Origin: VBDM01 sp041496705
Lineage (GTDB): Bacteria; Pseudomonadota; Gammaproteobacteria; Burkholderiales; SG8-39
Length of the DNA: 33,186 nucleotides
Reading direction: 5' to 3'
Assembly: GCA_041496705.1 (NCBI GenBank)
Contig: JBGQFD010000035.1
Span: forward strand, 1-33,186
The notes under the pieces are model-generated. The model saw only the letters and a list, made by a program, of their open reading frames with translations, searched no databases and had not been told where the DNA came from. The position numbers were made by a program, and so were the translations under genes. This document shows, piece by piece, positions 1 through 8,201 of the stretch; position 1 is the stretch's first letter, and each line of letters starts with the position of its first letter.

Positions 1-19
1 GGAATTTCATTCTTGCCAT
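1..19 (-). CDS. fdhB: Formate dehydrogenase iron-sulfur (beta) subunit, first codons only
   Basis: Only the first six codons lie in the window, reading MARMKF. An AGAGGAG ribosome-binding site lies just upstream, and the fdhA stop is 28 bases away. MARMKF is a common N-terminus of the four-cluster ferredoxin subunit that follows fdhA in this type of cluster; that identification rests on family memory plus position. The subunit would carry electrons from FdhA to a membrane cytochrome b subunit outside the window. Confidence 0.6.
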
Positions 20-47
20 GTTGGTCTCCTCTTCTCGCCTGTTCTAT

Positions 48-3038
48 CTATGCCGGCTCGATCTGGCAGACGGTGGTTTTGGTTTCCTGCATCATCGTCA
101 CCCGGTCATAGCCGTAGGTCGTGGCCGTGTTGACCGCGTCGCCGCGCACGATCGGCGCCGACCCTTCCGGATAGTAGGGCAGCATGTCCTTGCCCTGCCA
201 CCATCCGGAGAAGTGGAAGGGGATGAACGCATGGTCCGGCCCAACGGCTTCGGTGAACTTGGCTGTGACCTTGATACGCGCACCGGTGGGCGTCGAGACC
301 CACACCTGCTCGCCGTTGCGGATGCTGCGGTCGGCGGCGGCCTTGGGATTGATCTCGACGAAGTTTTCCTGCATCAGTTCGGCGAGCCACGGGTTGGAGC
401 GCGTTTCCTCGCCGCCGCCCTCGAACTCGACCAGGCGTCCGCTGGTGAGGATGATCGGGAACTTCTTGCCGATGTCCTTGTTCTTCTCCTGCACCGACTT
501 GAACAGTGTCGGCAGGCGCCAGAAGACCTTGACGTCGTCGTGCGTCGGGTACTTGTCGACGAGATCCGCGCGGATGCCGTAGAGCGGCTCGCGGTGCTGC
601 GGGATGCCGTCGGGGAAGTTCCAGACAATGGCGCGCGCCTTGGCGTTGCCGAACGGATGGTTGCCGTGGTTCTTCATGGTCACGCGGATGATGCCGCCCG
701 ACAGGTCGGTCGCCCAGTTCCTGCCCTCGGCTTCCTTCTTCTCCTCGTCGGTGAGTTCGTCCCACCAGCCCAGCTTCTTCAGCAGCACGTGGTCGAACTG
801 CGGGTGGCCGGTGGTGATGTCGGCACCCTTGGGATGCGAGCCGTCCTCCGCGAGCAGGTTGACGCCGTCCTTCTCCATGCCGAAGATCGCGCGGAAATTG
901 CCGCCGCCTTCCATGACATGTTTGGATGTGTCATAGAGGTTCGGCGAGCCCGGGTGTTTGAGCGCGGCGTTGCCGTAGCACGGCCACGGCAGACCGAAGT
1001 AATCGCCGGTGAGGTCGTAGCCGGTCTTCGCATCCTTGCCGCCCCTGGCGCGCAGCGTCTTCACGTCGAACACGTGCATGTTGCGCATGTGCGCCTGCAG
1101 GCGCTGCGGAGACTGGCCGGTGTAGCCGATGGTCCACGCGCCGCGGTTGATTTCGTTCGCGAGCGTGTCTTCCATCGAAGGCTCGTCGTAGCCGCCCTTC
1201 GCCTTGACGACGCGCAGGTTCTGCTTGCCGTCCTTCTTGCCGAGGAACTGGTCCTCGAAGCCGAGCTTCTTGGCGAACGCCAGCATGATGGCCTGGTCGG
1301 AGCGCGACTCGAACAGTGGGTCAATTACCTTTTCGCGCCACTGCAGCGACCGGTTCGACGCGGTGGCGGAACCTTCGGTCTCAAACTGCGTCGCCGCCGG
1401 CAGCAGGTAGACGCCGCGTCCGGCCTTCTCCTGCACGCCCTCGACCGGCATCGCCGCCATCGCCGCGGTCGCCGAAGGATACGGGTCGATGACGATCATC
1501 ATGTCGAGCATCTTCATCGCCTTGACCATCTCCAAGCCGCGGCTCTGCGAGTTCGGCGCGTGGCCCCAATAGACCATGGCACGGATGTTCGAGTCCTGAT
1601 CGATGTTCTCGTTCTTTTCCATGACGCCGTCGATCCAGCGCGACACCGTCATCCCGGGCTTGCCCATCATTCCCGGCGCGAAGCGGTCCTGCAGCCATTT
1701 CAGGTCCACGTTCCAGACGCGCGACCAGTGCACCCACGATCCGGGCACTCCCACCGGGTAGTAGCCCGGCAGCGTGTCGGGATTGGGGCCGACGTCGGTC
1801 GCGCCCTGCACGTTGTCGTGGCCGCGGAAGATGTTGGCGCCGCCGCCGGACACGCCGATGTTGCCCAGCGCAAGCTGCAGGATGCAGGATGCGCGCACCA
1901 TGGCGTTGCCGATGGTGTGCTGCGTCTGCCCCATGCACCAAACGATGGTGCTCGGCCGGTTCTTCGCGAACATCTCGGTGACCTTGAGCAACTGCTCGGG
2001 GGGCACGCCGGTTACGTTGTGGACCTCTTCAGGCGTCCACTTCTTCAGAACCTCCTCCTTGACCTTGTCCATCCCGTAGACGCGGGCCTTGATGTAGTTC
2101 TTGTCTTCCCAGCCGTTCTTGAAAATGATGTGCAGCATGCCGAAGAGGAACGGAATGTCGGTGCCAGAGCGGATGCGCACATAGTCGTCCGCCTTCGCCG
2201 CCGTGCGCGTGAAGCGCGGATCGACCACGATCATCTTCGAGCCCGTTTCCTTGGCGTGCAGCATGTGCAGCATCGACACCGGGTGCGCTTCGGCCGCGTT
2301 CGAGCCGATGTACATCGCGCACTTGGTGTTCTGCATGTCGTTGTAGGAGTTGGTCATCGCGCCGTAGCCCCAGGTCTGGGCGACGCCCGCGACGGTGGTC
2401 GAGTGGCAGATGCGCGCCTGGTGGTCGCAGTTGTTCGAGCCCCACAGCGACACCCACTTCCGCAGCAGCATCGCCTGCTCGTTGTTGTGTTTGGACGAGC
2501 CCACCACGTAGAGTGCATCGGGCCCGGATTCCTTGCGGATCGCGAGCAGCCGGTCGCCGATCTCCTCGATCGCCTTTTCCCAGGACAGGCGCTGGTACTT
2601 GCCGTTCACCAGCTTCATCGGGTATTTCAGACGGTGCGAGTGCTCGGTCATGCCGTGCTCGCGCACCGAGGCGCCCTTGGCACAGTGCGCGCCGAGATTC
2701 AGGGGCGAGTCGAACACCGGCTCCTGGCGCACCCAGACGCCGTTCTGCACCACCGCGTCCACCGCGCAGCCCACCGAGCAGTGCGTGCAGACGGTGCGCT
2801 TCACTTCGATGGCACCGCTCTTCTCCGCGGCCGCCTCGGCCTTGCCGATCATGCTGAACGGCAGCTGCGTCGCGAACGCGCCCGCGCCGGCGGCGATCCC
2901 GGAGCGCTTGAGGAAGCCGCGGCGGTCGATCGTCTTGGCGAGCATGCCCGAGAGGCTGCGCCGCAGCTTCGACTCGGTGCGGATCGATCCGGAGGAAAGA
3001 TGCGCGGAAGCACCAGCGGATTTCCTGGTAAGCAACAT
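48..3038 (-). CDS. fdhA: Periplasmic formate dehydrogenase catalytic subunit, Cys-type, Tat-exported
   Basis: This 996-residue protein oxidises formate to CO2 at a bis-molybdopterin guanine dinucleotide (bis-MGD) centre. A twin-arginine signal (DRRGFLKRSG, arginines 39-40) sends it folded to the periplasm. The [4Fe-4S] ligands are Cys84, Cys87, Cys91 and Cys119. The metal ligand lies in the ARICHSTTVAG motif: Cys211 (TGC codon, 2406-2408) stands where E. coli FdnG has selenocysteine, followed by the conserved His212. The C-terminal third has the usual molybdopterin dinucleotide-binding fold. The start is supported by a GAGGAG site about seven bases upstream and by the complete Tat signal. The long N-terminal stretch before the two arginines appears normal for the betaproteobacterial family. 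The gene lies 16 bases after the Tat-target gene and just before fdhB. Confidence 0.95.
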   Translation of the reverse strand: MLLTRKSAGASAHLSSGSIRTESKLRRSLSGMLAKTIDRRGFLKRSGIAAGAGAFATQLPFSMIGKAEAAAEKSGAIEVKRTVCTHCSVGCAVDAVVQNGVWVRQEPVFDSPLNLGAHCAKGASVREHGMTEHSHRLKYPMKLVNGKYQRLSWEKAIEEIGDRLLAIRKESGPDALYVVGSSKHNNEQAMLLRKWVSLWGSNNCDHQARICHSTTVAGVAQTWGYGAMTNSYNDMQNTKCAMYIGSNAAEAHPVSMLHMLHAKETGSKMIVVDPRFTRTAAKADDYVRIRSGTDIPFLFGMLHIIFKNGWEDKNYIKARVYGMDKVKEEVLKKWTPEEVHNVTGVPPEQLLKVTEMFAKNRPSTIVWCMGQTQHTIGNAMVRASCILQLALGNIGVSGGGANIFRGHDNVQGATDVGPNPDTLPGYYPVGVPGSWVHWSRVWNVDLKWLQDRFAPGMMGKPGMTVSRWIDGVMEKNENIDQDSNIRAMVYWGHAPNSQSRGLEMVKAMKMLDMMIVIDPYPSATAAMAAMPVEGVQEKAGRGVYLLPAATQFETEGSATASNRSLQWREKVIDPLFESRSDQAIMLAFAKKLGFEDQFLGKKDGKQNLRVVKAKGGYDEPSMEDTLANEINRGAWTIGYTGQSPQRLQAHMRNMHVFDVKTLRARGGKDAKTGYDLTGDYFGLPWPCYGNAALKHPGSPNLYDTSKHVMEGGGNFRAIFGMEKDGVNLLAEDGSHPKGADITTGHPQFDHVLLKKLGWWDELTDEEKKEAEGRNWATDLSGGIIRVTMKNHGNHPFGNAKARAIVWNFPDGIPQHREPLYGIRADLVDKYPTHDDVKVFWRLPTLFKSVQEKNKDIGKKFPIILTSGRLVEFEGGGEETRSNPWLAELMQENFVEINPKAAADRSIRNGEQVWVSTPTGARIKVTAKFTEAVGPDHAFIPFHFSGWWQGKDMLPYYPEGSAPIVRGDAVNTATTYGYDRVTMMQETKTTVCQIEPA

Positions 3039-3054
3039 GGTCGGGGCTCCTCGG

Positions 3055-3258
3055 TCAGACTTTTGCGGTGTTGTAGTAGCTGCGCACGTGCGCGGTGTCC
3101 TGATAGCCTTTGCCGCGCCGCTTGTCGTTGCTCGCGGTGGCCTTCAGTTGGTCGGGAGCGGGAGCCGGATTGACGATCGCGGCGACCGCGGCGGCGCTGC
3201 CGGCGCCGGCAGCGATCAGGAAGTTCCTGCGGCTGAGTTTTGATTTGGTTTCATTCAT
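3055..3258 (-). CDS. Small Tat-signal protein of the formate dehydrogenase region
   Basis: This 67-residue protein opens with a twin-arginine signal (SRRNFLIAAGAG) and an Ala-rich hydrophobic segment. The short mature tail is polar and ends in YQDTAHVRSYYNTAKV. This matches the family known as formate dehydrogenase region Tat target, found directly upstream of fdhA in many proteobacteria. Its exact role is not established; help with FdhA export or assembly is inferred from linkage. I chose the ATG at 3258 because AGGAGGGA lies just before it, whereas the in-frame ATG 21 bases upstream has no such site. No metal-binding cysteines are visible. Confidence 0.85.
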   Translation of the reverse strand: MNETKSKLSRRNFLIAAGAGSAAAVAAIVNPAPAPDQLKATASNDKRRGKGYQDTAHVRSYYNTAKV

Positions 3259-3313
3259 AGCTTCCCTCCTAAGGCACAACTGAGATATATGTAGCGCACT
3301 GCATAACGGGTGA

Positions 3314-3940
3314 TTAGAACACCTTTAGGGCTTCGGCTTCAACCACAAAGAAGGCGCGCGCGAATAGCCCCACCAGCCTGTAGAAATTGGCTTTGTCGCT
3401 TGCGTCTATCGCATCGCAGAATGCGGAATACGCGGGCCCGATGAAGCGGCCGAAGAAGTCCTGTTGATTTTGCAGCGCAGCATTGTCGGATCCCAATGAA
3501 ATCAAGTGGCGCATCACGTCCAGGAGCGCCGCAATATGATCTTCAGGCTCGTGTGTATGCGCCGCCCGGGCGAGTCCCAGACCGGCGAGCTCGCTGCGCA
3601 ATCGGACCAGGATTTTCTCCCGTCCGGTCGCCGCCAGGTAGTAGCTCGCGTAAGGCGTCACCGGCGCTTTGCCGGTTCCGACGAAGAGCTCGTCGTATTC
3701 CAGCCGGGCGGCCTCGGCGTCCATGGCACGCGCTGCGGCGGCGAGCCGCTTCCAGGCTTCGCCAATCGGCGACGGCGCGGCACCCGCAGAGGACTCGTCG
3801 GCGCCGCCGATCACGGCGAGCAACCCTGAGTCCGGGCCGGCGTAAAACAGCCTCGCGAGCAAGGCGTAGTAGCCGGCGCGCGCCTCGTCTTCCGGGACTT
3901 CCGGCGGCTGGAAATGCAGCGGCGTGACGGTCGCGGTCAT
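3314..3940 (-). CDS. TorD/DmsD-family molybdoenzyme chaperone
   Basis: This 208-residue, mostly helical cytoplasmic protein is of the usual TorD size. It shows the family pattern EYDELFVGTG-P-TPYASYYL near residues 81-102 and EPEDHIAALLDVM near 131-143. Such chaperones bind the Tat signal and apo-form of a molybdoenzyme and hold it for cofactor loading; here the client is almost certainly FdhA. Its ATG overlaps the stop of the preceding ferredoxin gene (ATGA), which suggests translational coupling. An upstream in-frame extension exists but lies inside the ferredoxin gene, so I rejected it. The 55-bp gap to the Tat-target gene holds an AT-rich CATATATC that could be an internal -10 element, but no matching -35 is clear. 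Confidence 0.88.
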   Translation of the reverse strand: MTATVTPLHFQPPEVPEDEARAGYYALLARLFYAGPDSGLLAVIGGADESSAGAAPSPIGEAWKRLAAAARAMDAEAARLEYDELFVGTGKAPVTPYASYYLAATGREKILVRLRSELAGLGLARAAHTHEPEDHIAALLDVMRHLISLGSDNAALQNQQDFFGRFIGPAYSAFCDAIDASDKANFYRLVGLFARAFFVVEAEALKVF

Positions 3941-6021
3941 TTCTTCCCGTCGAGGATCGACGCCTCGCTCTTGTTTTCCATCATGTCGACCACGCGGCAG
4001 TCGGCGCACATCTGCAGGCGCTTCAGCGCCCCATCGCCCGCGAACATCGAGTGGCCGGCGAGCTTGCCGAGCATGTTGTCGACCATCTGGCGCGTGCCGA
4101 AGGGCTTGCCGCAGCGCACGCAGTTGAACGGCTCGGCCTGGTGGAGAACGACCTCCTGTTTGGCCTGTGCCGCGAGCAGCAAGCGCGGAACGAGCGAGAT
4201 GGCGTTCTCCGGACAGGTCTTCTCGCACAAGCCGCATTGCACGCAATTGCGCTCGATGAATTTCAGCATCGGCTGGTCGCGCCCGTCCACCAGTGCCGAC
4301 TCGGGACAGGCTCCGACGCAGGCCATGCACAGGGTGCAGGTTTTCTTGTCGACCACGACCTGCCCGTAGGGCGCCCCGGCGCCGAGCGCAATTTCCTCTT
4401 TCGGCGCGGGCGCGAGCTTTGCGAGGGTGTCGACGGCGAATTCGAGCGTGGCACGCTTCTCGGGAAAGAGATTGTAGGTAGCCGGCTTCGATACCCCTCC
4501 TGCCCGCTCCAGCGCCCAGATTTCTCTTTCGAGCTGCGAGGGATCGTCGCTGGCGAGGAAATGGAAATGCGCCCCGCCGTAGCCGAGCGCGCTGACGATG
4601 GTCTGCGCGTATCCCATCTGCTTCCTCGAGGCGGCCCCATACTCTTCGGCCTGGCGCGGGGTCGCAAGCACCGCCACCTGGCTCGCGCCGTAGGCAAGCG
4701 CCGCAAGCAGCAAGTCCATGCCGACCGAAGCGGGATGATGAGTTTCAAGCGGGATGACGCGCGCCGGCAGCCCCTTGCCCCGACGTGCGAGTTTCGCGAT
4801 CAAGGCGCGACTGTCGCTCGCATCGTGCAGCAGCAGGCACGCGTCCTTGCCGCCCGCCTGCGTGTATACGGCGAGCAGGCGCTTCAGGCGAGCACCGATG
4901 TCCGCAACGCCGGGATAGACGTGTGTCAGCGCCCCGGAGGGGCAGACCGTCGCGCACCCGCCGCAGCCCATGCACAGGTGCGGATCGACCCTGACGTGGT
5001 CGCCGTCGGGCGCGATCGCGGCGGTCGAGCAGACATCGAGGCAGTTGGTACAACCGGTTTTCGACGAACGGCTATGGGCGCAGATCTTCTCGTTGTAGGC
5101 GAAAAACCGCGGCTTCTCGAACTCACCCACCAGCTGCCCGAGCTGCGCTGCGGCGAGCGCCTGCTCGAGCGGATCGGCACCCGGCGCGAGATAGCCCTGC
5201 GGCGGCTGCGGAGTGCGGATCAGGGGCTGCGGCGACAGATCGAGCACCAGGTCGAAGCGCTCGTTGCGCGCGCGATCGCTGCGCCCGAAGTCGATTGCAC
5301 CTATCGCGCCGCACGCCTTGACGCACTGGCGGTGCGCCTTGCACTTGTCCATGTCGATCTGGTAGGAAAAATCGATCGCCTGCTCCGGGCAGGCGCGAAC
5401 GCAGGCGTTGCAGCGCGTGCAGACTTCGAGATCGATGGGATTGTCCTGCTCCCACGTGACTTCGAATTCGCCCAAATGGCCTATCACCGATTTCGCCTTG
5501 CCCGACCACACCGGATAGCGGCGCTCCGCCGGCAGCTCGGCACCTGCGGGGGCGGTCATGAGCACGCTCACTTCGAGCTGCCCGGCGAGCTTTTCGGCCC
5601 AGGCGAGCGCCGCCCCGCCCGGCCCGATGACGATCAGTTGCCCGCCAGACTTGTAGCTCACGCTCGGCACCGATTCCGGCTCGGGGAGGTCGGCAAGCGC
5701 GAGGAGCGCGGCGATCTTCGGCGTCGCCTTGGCGCCCTCCTGCGACCATCCGGCGTGCTCGCGGATGTTGATGAAGTCGATCTCGGTGGCAGCACCGGCA
5801 TCCCGGGCAATCTCAGAAAAAAGCGGCGCCTCCTGAGTGCAGGCGACCACGCAGGCCTCGCCTTGCAGCGCGTCCTGGAAGCTGCCCACTTCCTTGCGAC
5901 ACAACTCAGTGTGGATCTGGATGGGCTGCTTGAGCCTCAGTGCCGCGCCAAGCAACTGGGCGTCGAGCGCCATGGTCTTGTTGCAGTTGCAGAGCTTGAG
6001 CGTCTTGTCGTCGAACGCCAT
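3937..6021 (-). CDS. Polyferredoxin with HdrA-like N-terminus and degenerate MvhD-like middle domain
   Basis: This 694-residue cytoplasmic iron-sulfur protein lies in the FDH operon. Residues 1-110 resemble the N-terminus of heterodisulfide reductase HdrA: CNCN at 11-14, Cys41, ACTQEAP at 60-66, and FINIREHAGW at 83-92 beside HdrA NIREHCSW. A Rossmann-like VIGPGGAALAWA follows at 131-142. Ferredoxin motifs are at Cys201/204/207/211, a three-Cys variant at 227/233/237, and further sets at 314/324/327/331, 350/353/356/360, 562/565/568/572 and 593/596/599/603. Residues 375-500 resemble a cysteine-depleted MvhD/FlpD domain. A possible zinc site is Cys634/637/672/675. The start ATG follows the DUF3306 stop by one base. 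This is not the ordinary FdhB, which is encoded downstream. An electron-transfer or FDH-assembly role is inferred. Confidence 0.85.
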   Translation of the reverse strand: MAFDDKTLKLCNCNKTMALDAQLLGAALRLKQPIQIHTELCRKEVGSFQDALQGEACVVACTQEAPLFSEIARDAGAATEIDFINIREHAGWSQEGAKATPKIAALLALADLPEPESVPSVSYKSGGQLIVIGPGGAALAWAEKLAGQLEVSVLMTAPAGAELPAERRYPVWSGKAKSVIGHLGEFEVTWEQDNPIDLEVCTRCNACVRACPEQAIDFSYQIDMDKCKAHRQCVKACGAIGAIDFGRSDRARNERFDLVLDLSPQPLIRTPQPPQGYLAPGADPLEQALAAAQLGQLVGEFEKPRFFAYNEKICAHSRSSKTGCTNCLDVCSTAAIAPDGDHVRVDPHLCMGCGGCATVCPSGALTHVYPGVADIGARLKRLLAVYTQAGGKDACLLLHDASDSRALIAKLARRGKGLPARVIPLETHHPASVGMDLLLAALAYGASQVAVLATPRQAEEYGAASRKQMGYAQTIVSALGYGGAHFHFLASDDPSQLEREIWALERAGGVSKPATYNLFPEKRATLEFAVDTLAKLAPAPKEEIALGAGAPYGQVVVDKKTCTLCMACVGACPESALVDGRDQPMLKFIERNCVQCGLCEKTCPENAISLVPRLLLAAQAKQEVVLHQAEPFNCVRCGKPFGTRQMVDNMLGKLAGHSMFAGDGALKRLQMCADCRVVDMMENKSEASILDGKK

Positions 6022-6022
6022 G

Positions 6023-6568
6023 TCAGGCCTTGTTCGCCGGTTCAGCGGGAGACAGGGGCGGTGCTTCCGCGGTGCGTTGCGGTTCGGACTTCTCGGGTTC
6101 GGGAAGCGGCTGCGCGGCGGGCTCTTGCGCAACGAGCGGAACATCCTTCGACGTTTCCTTCTTCTCCTCGTCGAATAACAACCCCTTCGCATGTTCGAGG
6201 GTCTTCAGCATCGCCAGGGGAATGGGTTCACCTTTGGTAAAATCTTCGCAGTACGCCTCGAACCGTTCGAAGTTTTCGAAGTGCGGATCGCTGAAGAGCT
6301 TCTTCAGCGCCGAGCGCCTCAGGTTTTCGTCCACGCCGGGCTTGAGAAACCCGGTGTAGTCCGAGGTCAGTCCCTTGAGCGACTCGATGGACGGCAGTGG
6401 CGGTTCCGCGTCCGCGGCCGGCGCCCCCGGTGCATTCGCCGGCGTCACCGCCTGCGGCGCGGGCACGTCGTCCGGCTTCGGCCCGGACGGCTTCTCCTCC
6501 GTCTTTCGCGCTTCGATCTTGCGGCGCGACCAGCGCGAAACGAAATCTTCGCCGTCGTCCGCGTTCAT
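6023..6568 (-). CDS. DUF3306 protein, formate dehydrogenase accessory
   Basis: This 181-residue protein has no signal peptide or membrane segment. The N-terminus FVSRWSRRKIEAR and the core LTSDYTGFLKPGVDENLRRSALKKLFSDPHF match my memory of DUF3306. The core is flanked by Pro/Ala/Glu-rich segments (about residues 25-58 and 140-181) that look disordered. The family has no established biochemical role, but it travels with FDH and with the DUF3305 gene three bases upstream. An assembly role for FdhA or the polyferredoxin is inferred from linkage only. The ATG at 6568 is the natural start, placed directly after the DUF3305 stop. Confidence 0.85.
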   Translation of the reverse strand: MNADDGEDFVSRWSRRKIEARKTEEKPSGPKPDDVPAPQAVTPANAPGAPAADAEPPLPSIESLKGLTSDYTGFLKPGVDENLRRSALKKLFSDPHFENFERFEAYCEDFTKGEPIPLAMLKTLEHAKGLLFDEEKKETSKDVPLVAQEPAAQPLPEPEKSEPQRTAEAPPLSPAEPANKA

Positions 6569-6571
6569 GGA

Positions 6572-7045
6572 TCAGCGATCATCGCGCCTCGCTCCCTTGA
6601 ACGAGGGCGGTCGCGAACGCTTCTTGGGCTCCGGGCGGTAGTGCTTCTCGACGAACTCGGCGAGCCAAGGCGTCCACTCGGCGGGCAGCGGCACCCCGTC
6701 GACGCGCGCACCGGCATCCATGAGGCGGCCGGCTTCGTTGTAGCTCACCGTAACGATCATCGGCACCGCGCGTCCTTCCTCGTCGTTCCAGTTGACGAAG
6801 ACGAAGGGCTTCGGCGAGGAGAGATTGAGATAATACCCTTCCGCCTCGTCGGCATAGAGTTCGAGCTTGAAGCCCGGGTGCAGCCATTGCGTGCGTTCCG
6901 GGTTCTCGATCAGCAGCCGCGGCGGCGCGCCGGGCGGATCGCGATCGGGAACGACACCGAGGGTTTCCCATTTCTGGGACTCCCAGCGGCTCTGGATCGG
7001 CGTGCGCTCCATCACCACGGCGACGGCGAGACTCGGGCGAAGCAT
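6572..7045 (-). CDS. DUF3305 protein, formate dehydrogenase accessory
   Basis: This 157-residue protein is the first gene of the FDH operon. It has the DUF3305 pattern: RTPIQSRWESQKWETLGVVPD near the start, then LELYADEAEGYYLNLSSPKPFVFVNW, and a basic C-terminal tail. There is no signal peptide and no cysteine cluster. Function is unknown; its link to Tat-type FDH is the only clue. The chosen ATG at 7045 has only a weak ribosome-binding site. An in-frame ATG at 7014 (MERTPIQ) is possible and would remove 10 residues. It is divergent from moaA across a 65-bp gap. Confidence 0.82.
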   Translation of the reverse strand: MLRPSLAVAVVMERTPIQSRWESQKWETLGVVPDRDPPGAPPRLLIENPERTQWLHPGFKLELYADEAEGYYLNLSSPKPFVFVNWNDEEGRAVPMIVTVSYNEAGRLMDAGARVDGVPLPAEWTPWLAEFVEKHYRPEPKKRSRPPSFKGARRDDR

Positions 7046-7110
7046 CCGGCTATACTGCTCGGCTACGAAAACGCCCGATTATGAACTGCATTTCCTGACG
7101 CGGCTACGCC
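7046..7110. promoter_or_regulatory. Divergent promoter region between the fdh and moaA operons
   Basis: This 65-bp gap must serve two divergent operons unless promoters lie inside the genes. On the minus strand CATAAT (7083-7078) matches five of six bases of a -10 element and would give a leader of about 26 bases. On the plus strand TATACT (7051-7056) also matches five of six and would give a leader of about 48 bases. No convincing -35 is seen for either, and I found no FNR or NarL site by eye. Shared control of FDH and cofactor synthesis is an inference from this layout. Confidence 0.35.
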
Positions 7111-8196
7111 ATGACCGACCGGATCATCAGGATCAGCGACGCGCGCAGGGCAAAACCCCTGCCCCCGGCAGGGATTAACGCGCCTTCGGCGCGGACTGGA
7201 ATCGACGCGCTCGGCCGCCCGCTGCACGATCTGCGCATTTCGGTCACCGACCGCTGCAATTTCCGCTGCGTGTACTGCATGCCGAAGGACGTCTTCGGCC
7301 CCGACTACGCGTTTCTCGCGAAGAGCGAATTGCTGTCTTTCGAGGAGATCGCCCGCCTCGCGCGCGTCTTCCGGGGCGAAGGCGTGGAGAAGATCCGGCT
7401 GACCGGCGGCGAACCGCTGCTGCGCAAGAATCTCGAGCGCCTGATCGAGCTGCTTGCCGACATTCCGGGCGTCGAACTGACGCTGACGACGAACGGCTCG
7501 CTGCTCGCGAAAAAAGCCCGGGCGCTCAAGGCCGCGGGCCTGAAGCGCGTCACGGTGAGCCTCGATTCGCTCGACGACGCGGTGTTCCGCCGCATGAACG
7601 ACGCCGACTTCCCGGTGTCGGAAGTGCTGAACGGCATCGACGCCGCCGCCTCCGCGGGCCTGGCACCGATCAAGATCAACATGGTGGTGAAGCGCGGGGC
7701 GAACGAGGATTCGGTCCTGCCGATGGCGCGCTACTTCAAGGGCAGCGGCCATATCGTTCGCTTCATCGAGTACATGGACGTGGGCGCGACCAACGGCTGG
7801 CGCATGGACGACGTGGTGCCCTCGGCCGAGCTGGTGCGCACCATCGCCGCTACCATGCCTCTCGATCAGGTCGATCCGAACTACACCGGTGAAGTCGCCG
7901 AGCGCTGGCGCTACCGGGACGGCTCGGGGGAAATCGGCGTGATCTCCTCGGTGACCCAGGCCTTCTGCAGAACCTGCACGCGCGCGCGACTGTCCACCGA
8001 AGGCATGCTGTATACGTGTCTTTTCGCCACCGCCGGCTACGACCTGCGCGCCATGCTGCGCGGCGGCTCGGCCGACGCGCAGATAGCCTCCGCGGTCGCG
8101 CGCATCTGGCAGGCCCGCGGCGACCGCTACTCGGAGATCCGCACCGCGGAGACCGCGGGCAAGCGCAAGATCGAGATGTCCTACATCGGCGGATAG
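7111..8196 (+). CDS. moaA: GTP 3',8-cyclase MoaA, molybdenum cofactor biosynthesis
   Basis: This 361-residue radical-SAM enzyme converts GTP to 3',8-cyclo-7,8-dihydro-GTP, the first step of molybdopterin synthesis. The SAM-binding cluster motif is Cys49-x3-Cys53-x2-Cys56 (CNFRCVYC). The second, substrate-binding cluster is Cys286-x2-Cys289-x13-Cys303. The protein ends in the required C-terminal Gly-Gly (SYIGG). The N-terminal 30 residues before DALGRPLHDLRISVTDRCN are variable in the family; here they are encoded over two short perfect hairpins. It begins a tight plus-strand operon, with the next gene starting five bases after its stop. No moaC, moaD or moaE is in this window. Confidence 0.97.
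   Translation: MTDRIIRISDARRAKPLPPAGINAPSARTGIDALGRPLHDLRISVTDRCNFRCVYCMPKDVFGPDYAFLAKSELLSFEEIARLARVFRGEGVEKIRLTGGEPLLRKNLERLIELLADIPGVELTLTTNGSLLAKKARALKAAGLKRVTVSLDSLDDAVFRRMNDADFPVSEVLNGIDAAASAGLAPIKINMVVKRGANEDSVLPMARYFKGSGHIVRFIEYMDVGATNGWRMDDVVPSAELVRTIAATMPLDQVDPNYTGEVAERWRYRDGSGEIGVISSVTQAFCRTCTRARLSTEGMLYTCLFATAGYDLRAMLRGGSADAQIASAVARIWQARGDRYSEIRTAETAGKRKIEMSYIGG
7157..7193 (+). repeat. Two adjacent perfect hairpins in the 5' end of moaA
   Basis: The first inverted repeat is CCCTGCC-ccc-GGCAGGG (7157-7173), a 7-bp stem with a three-base loop. The second is CGCGCC-ttc-GGCGCG (7179-7193), a 6-bp stem with a three-base loop. They are five bases apart and lie 46-82 bases past the moaA start, in the part that encodes the variable N-terminal linker. 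They could form in mRNA and slow early translation, or be chance in GC-rich DNA. Confidence 0.5.
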
Positions 8197-8201
8197 TCCA
8201 A

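Noticed and set aside
18..3173. A 1051-codon open frame on the plus strand opposite fdhA
   Set aside because: It is antisense to a certain gene with full catalytic motifs. Its product is low-complexity (rich in Arg, Ala, His, Val) with no family motif, as expected of a third-position GC artefact.
3259..3313. Possible FNR-type or sigma-54 site upstream of the Tat-target gene
   Set aside because: I looked for TTGAT-N4-ATCAA and TGGCAC-N5-TTGC patterns by eye and found neither.
4051..6240. A 729-codon open frame on the plus strand opposite the polyferredoxin
   Set aside because: It is antisense to a gene with clear ferredoxin motifs. The product is Arg/Ala/Leu-rich with no recognisable domain.
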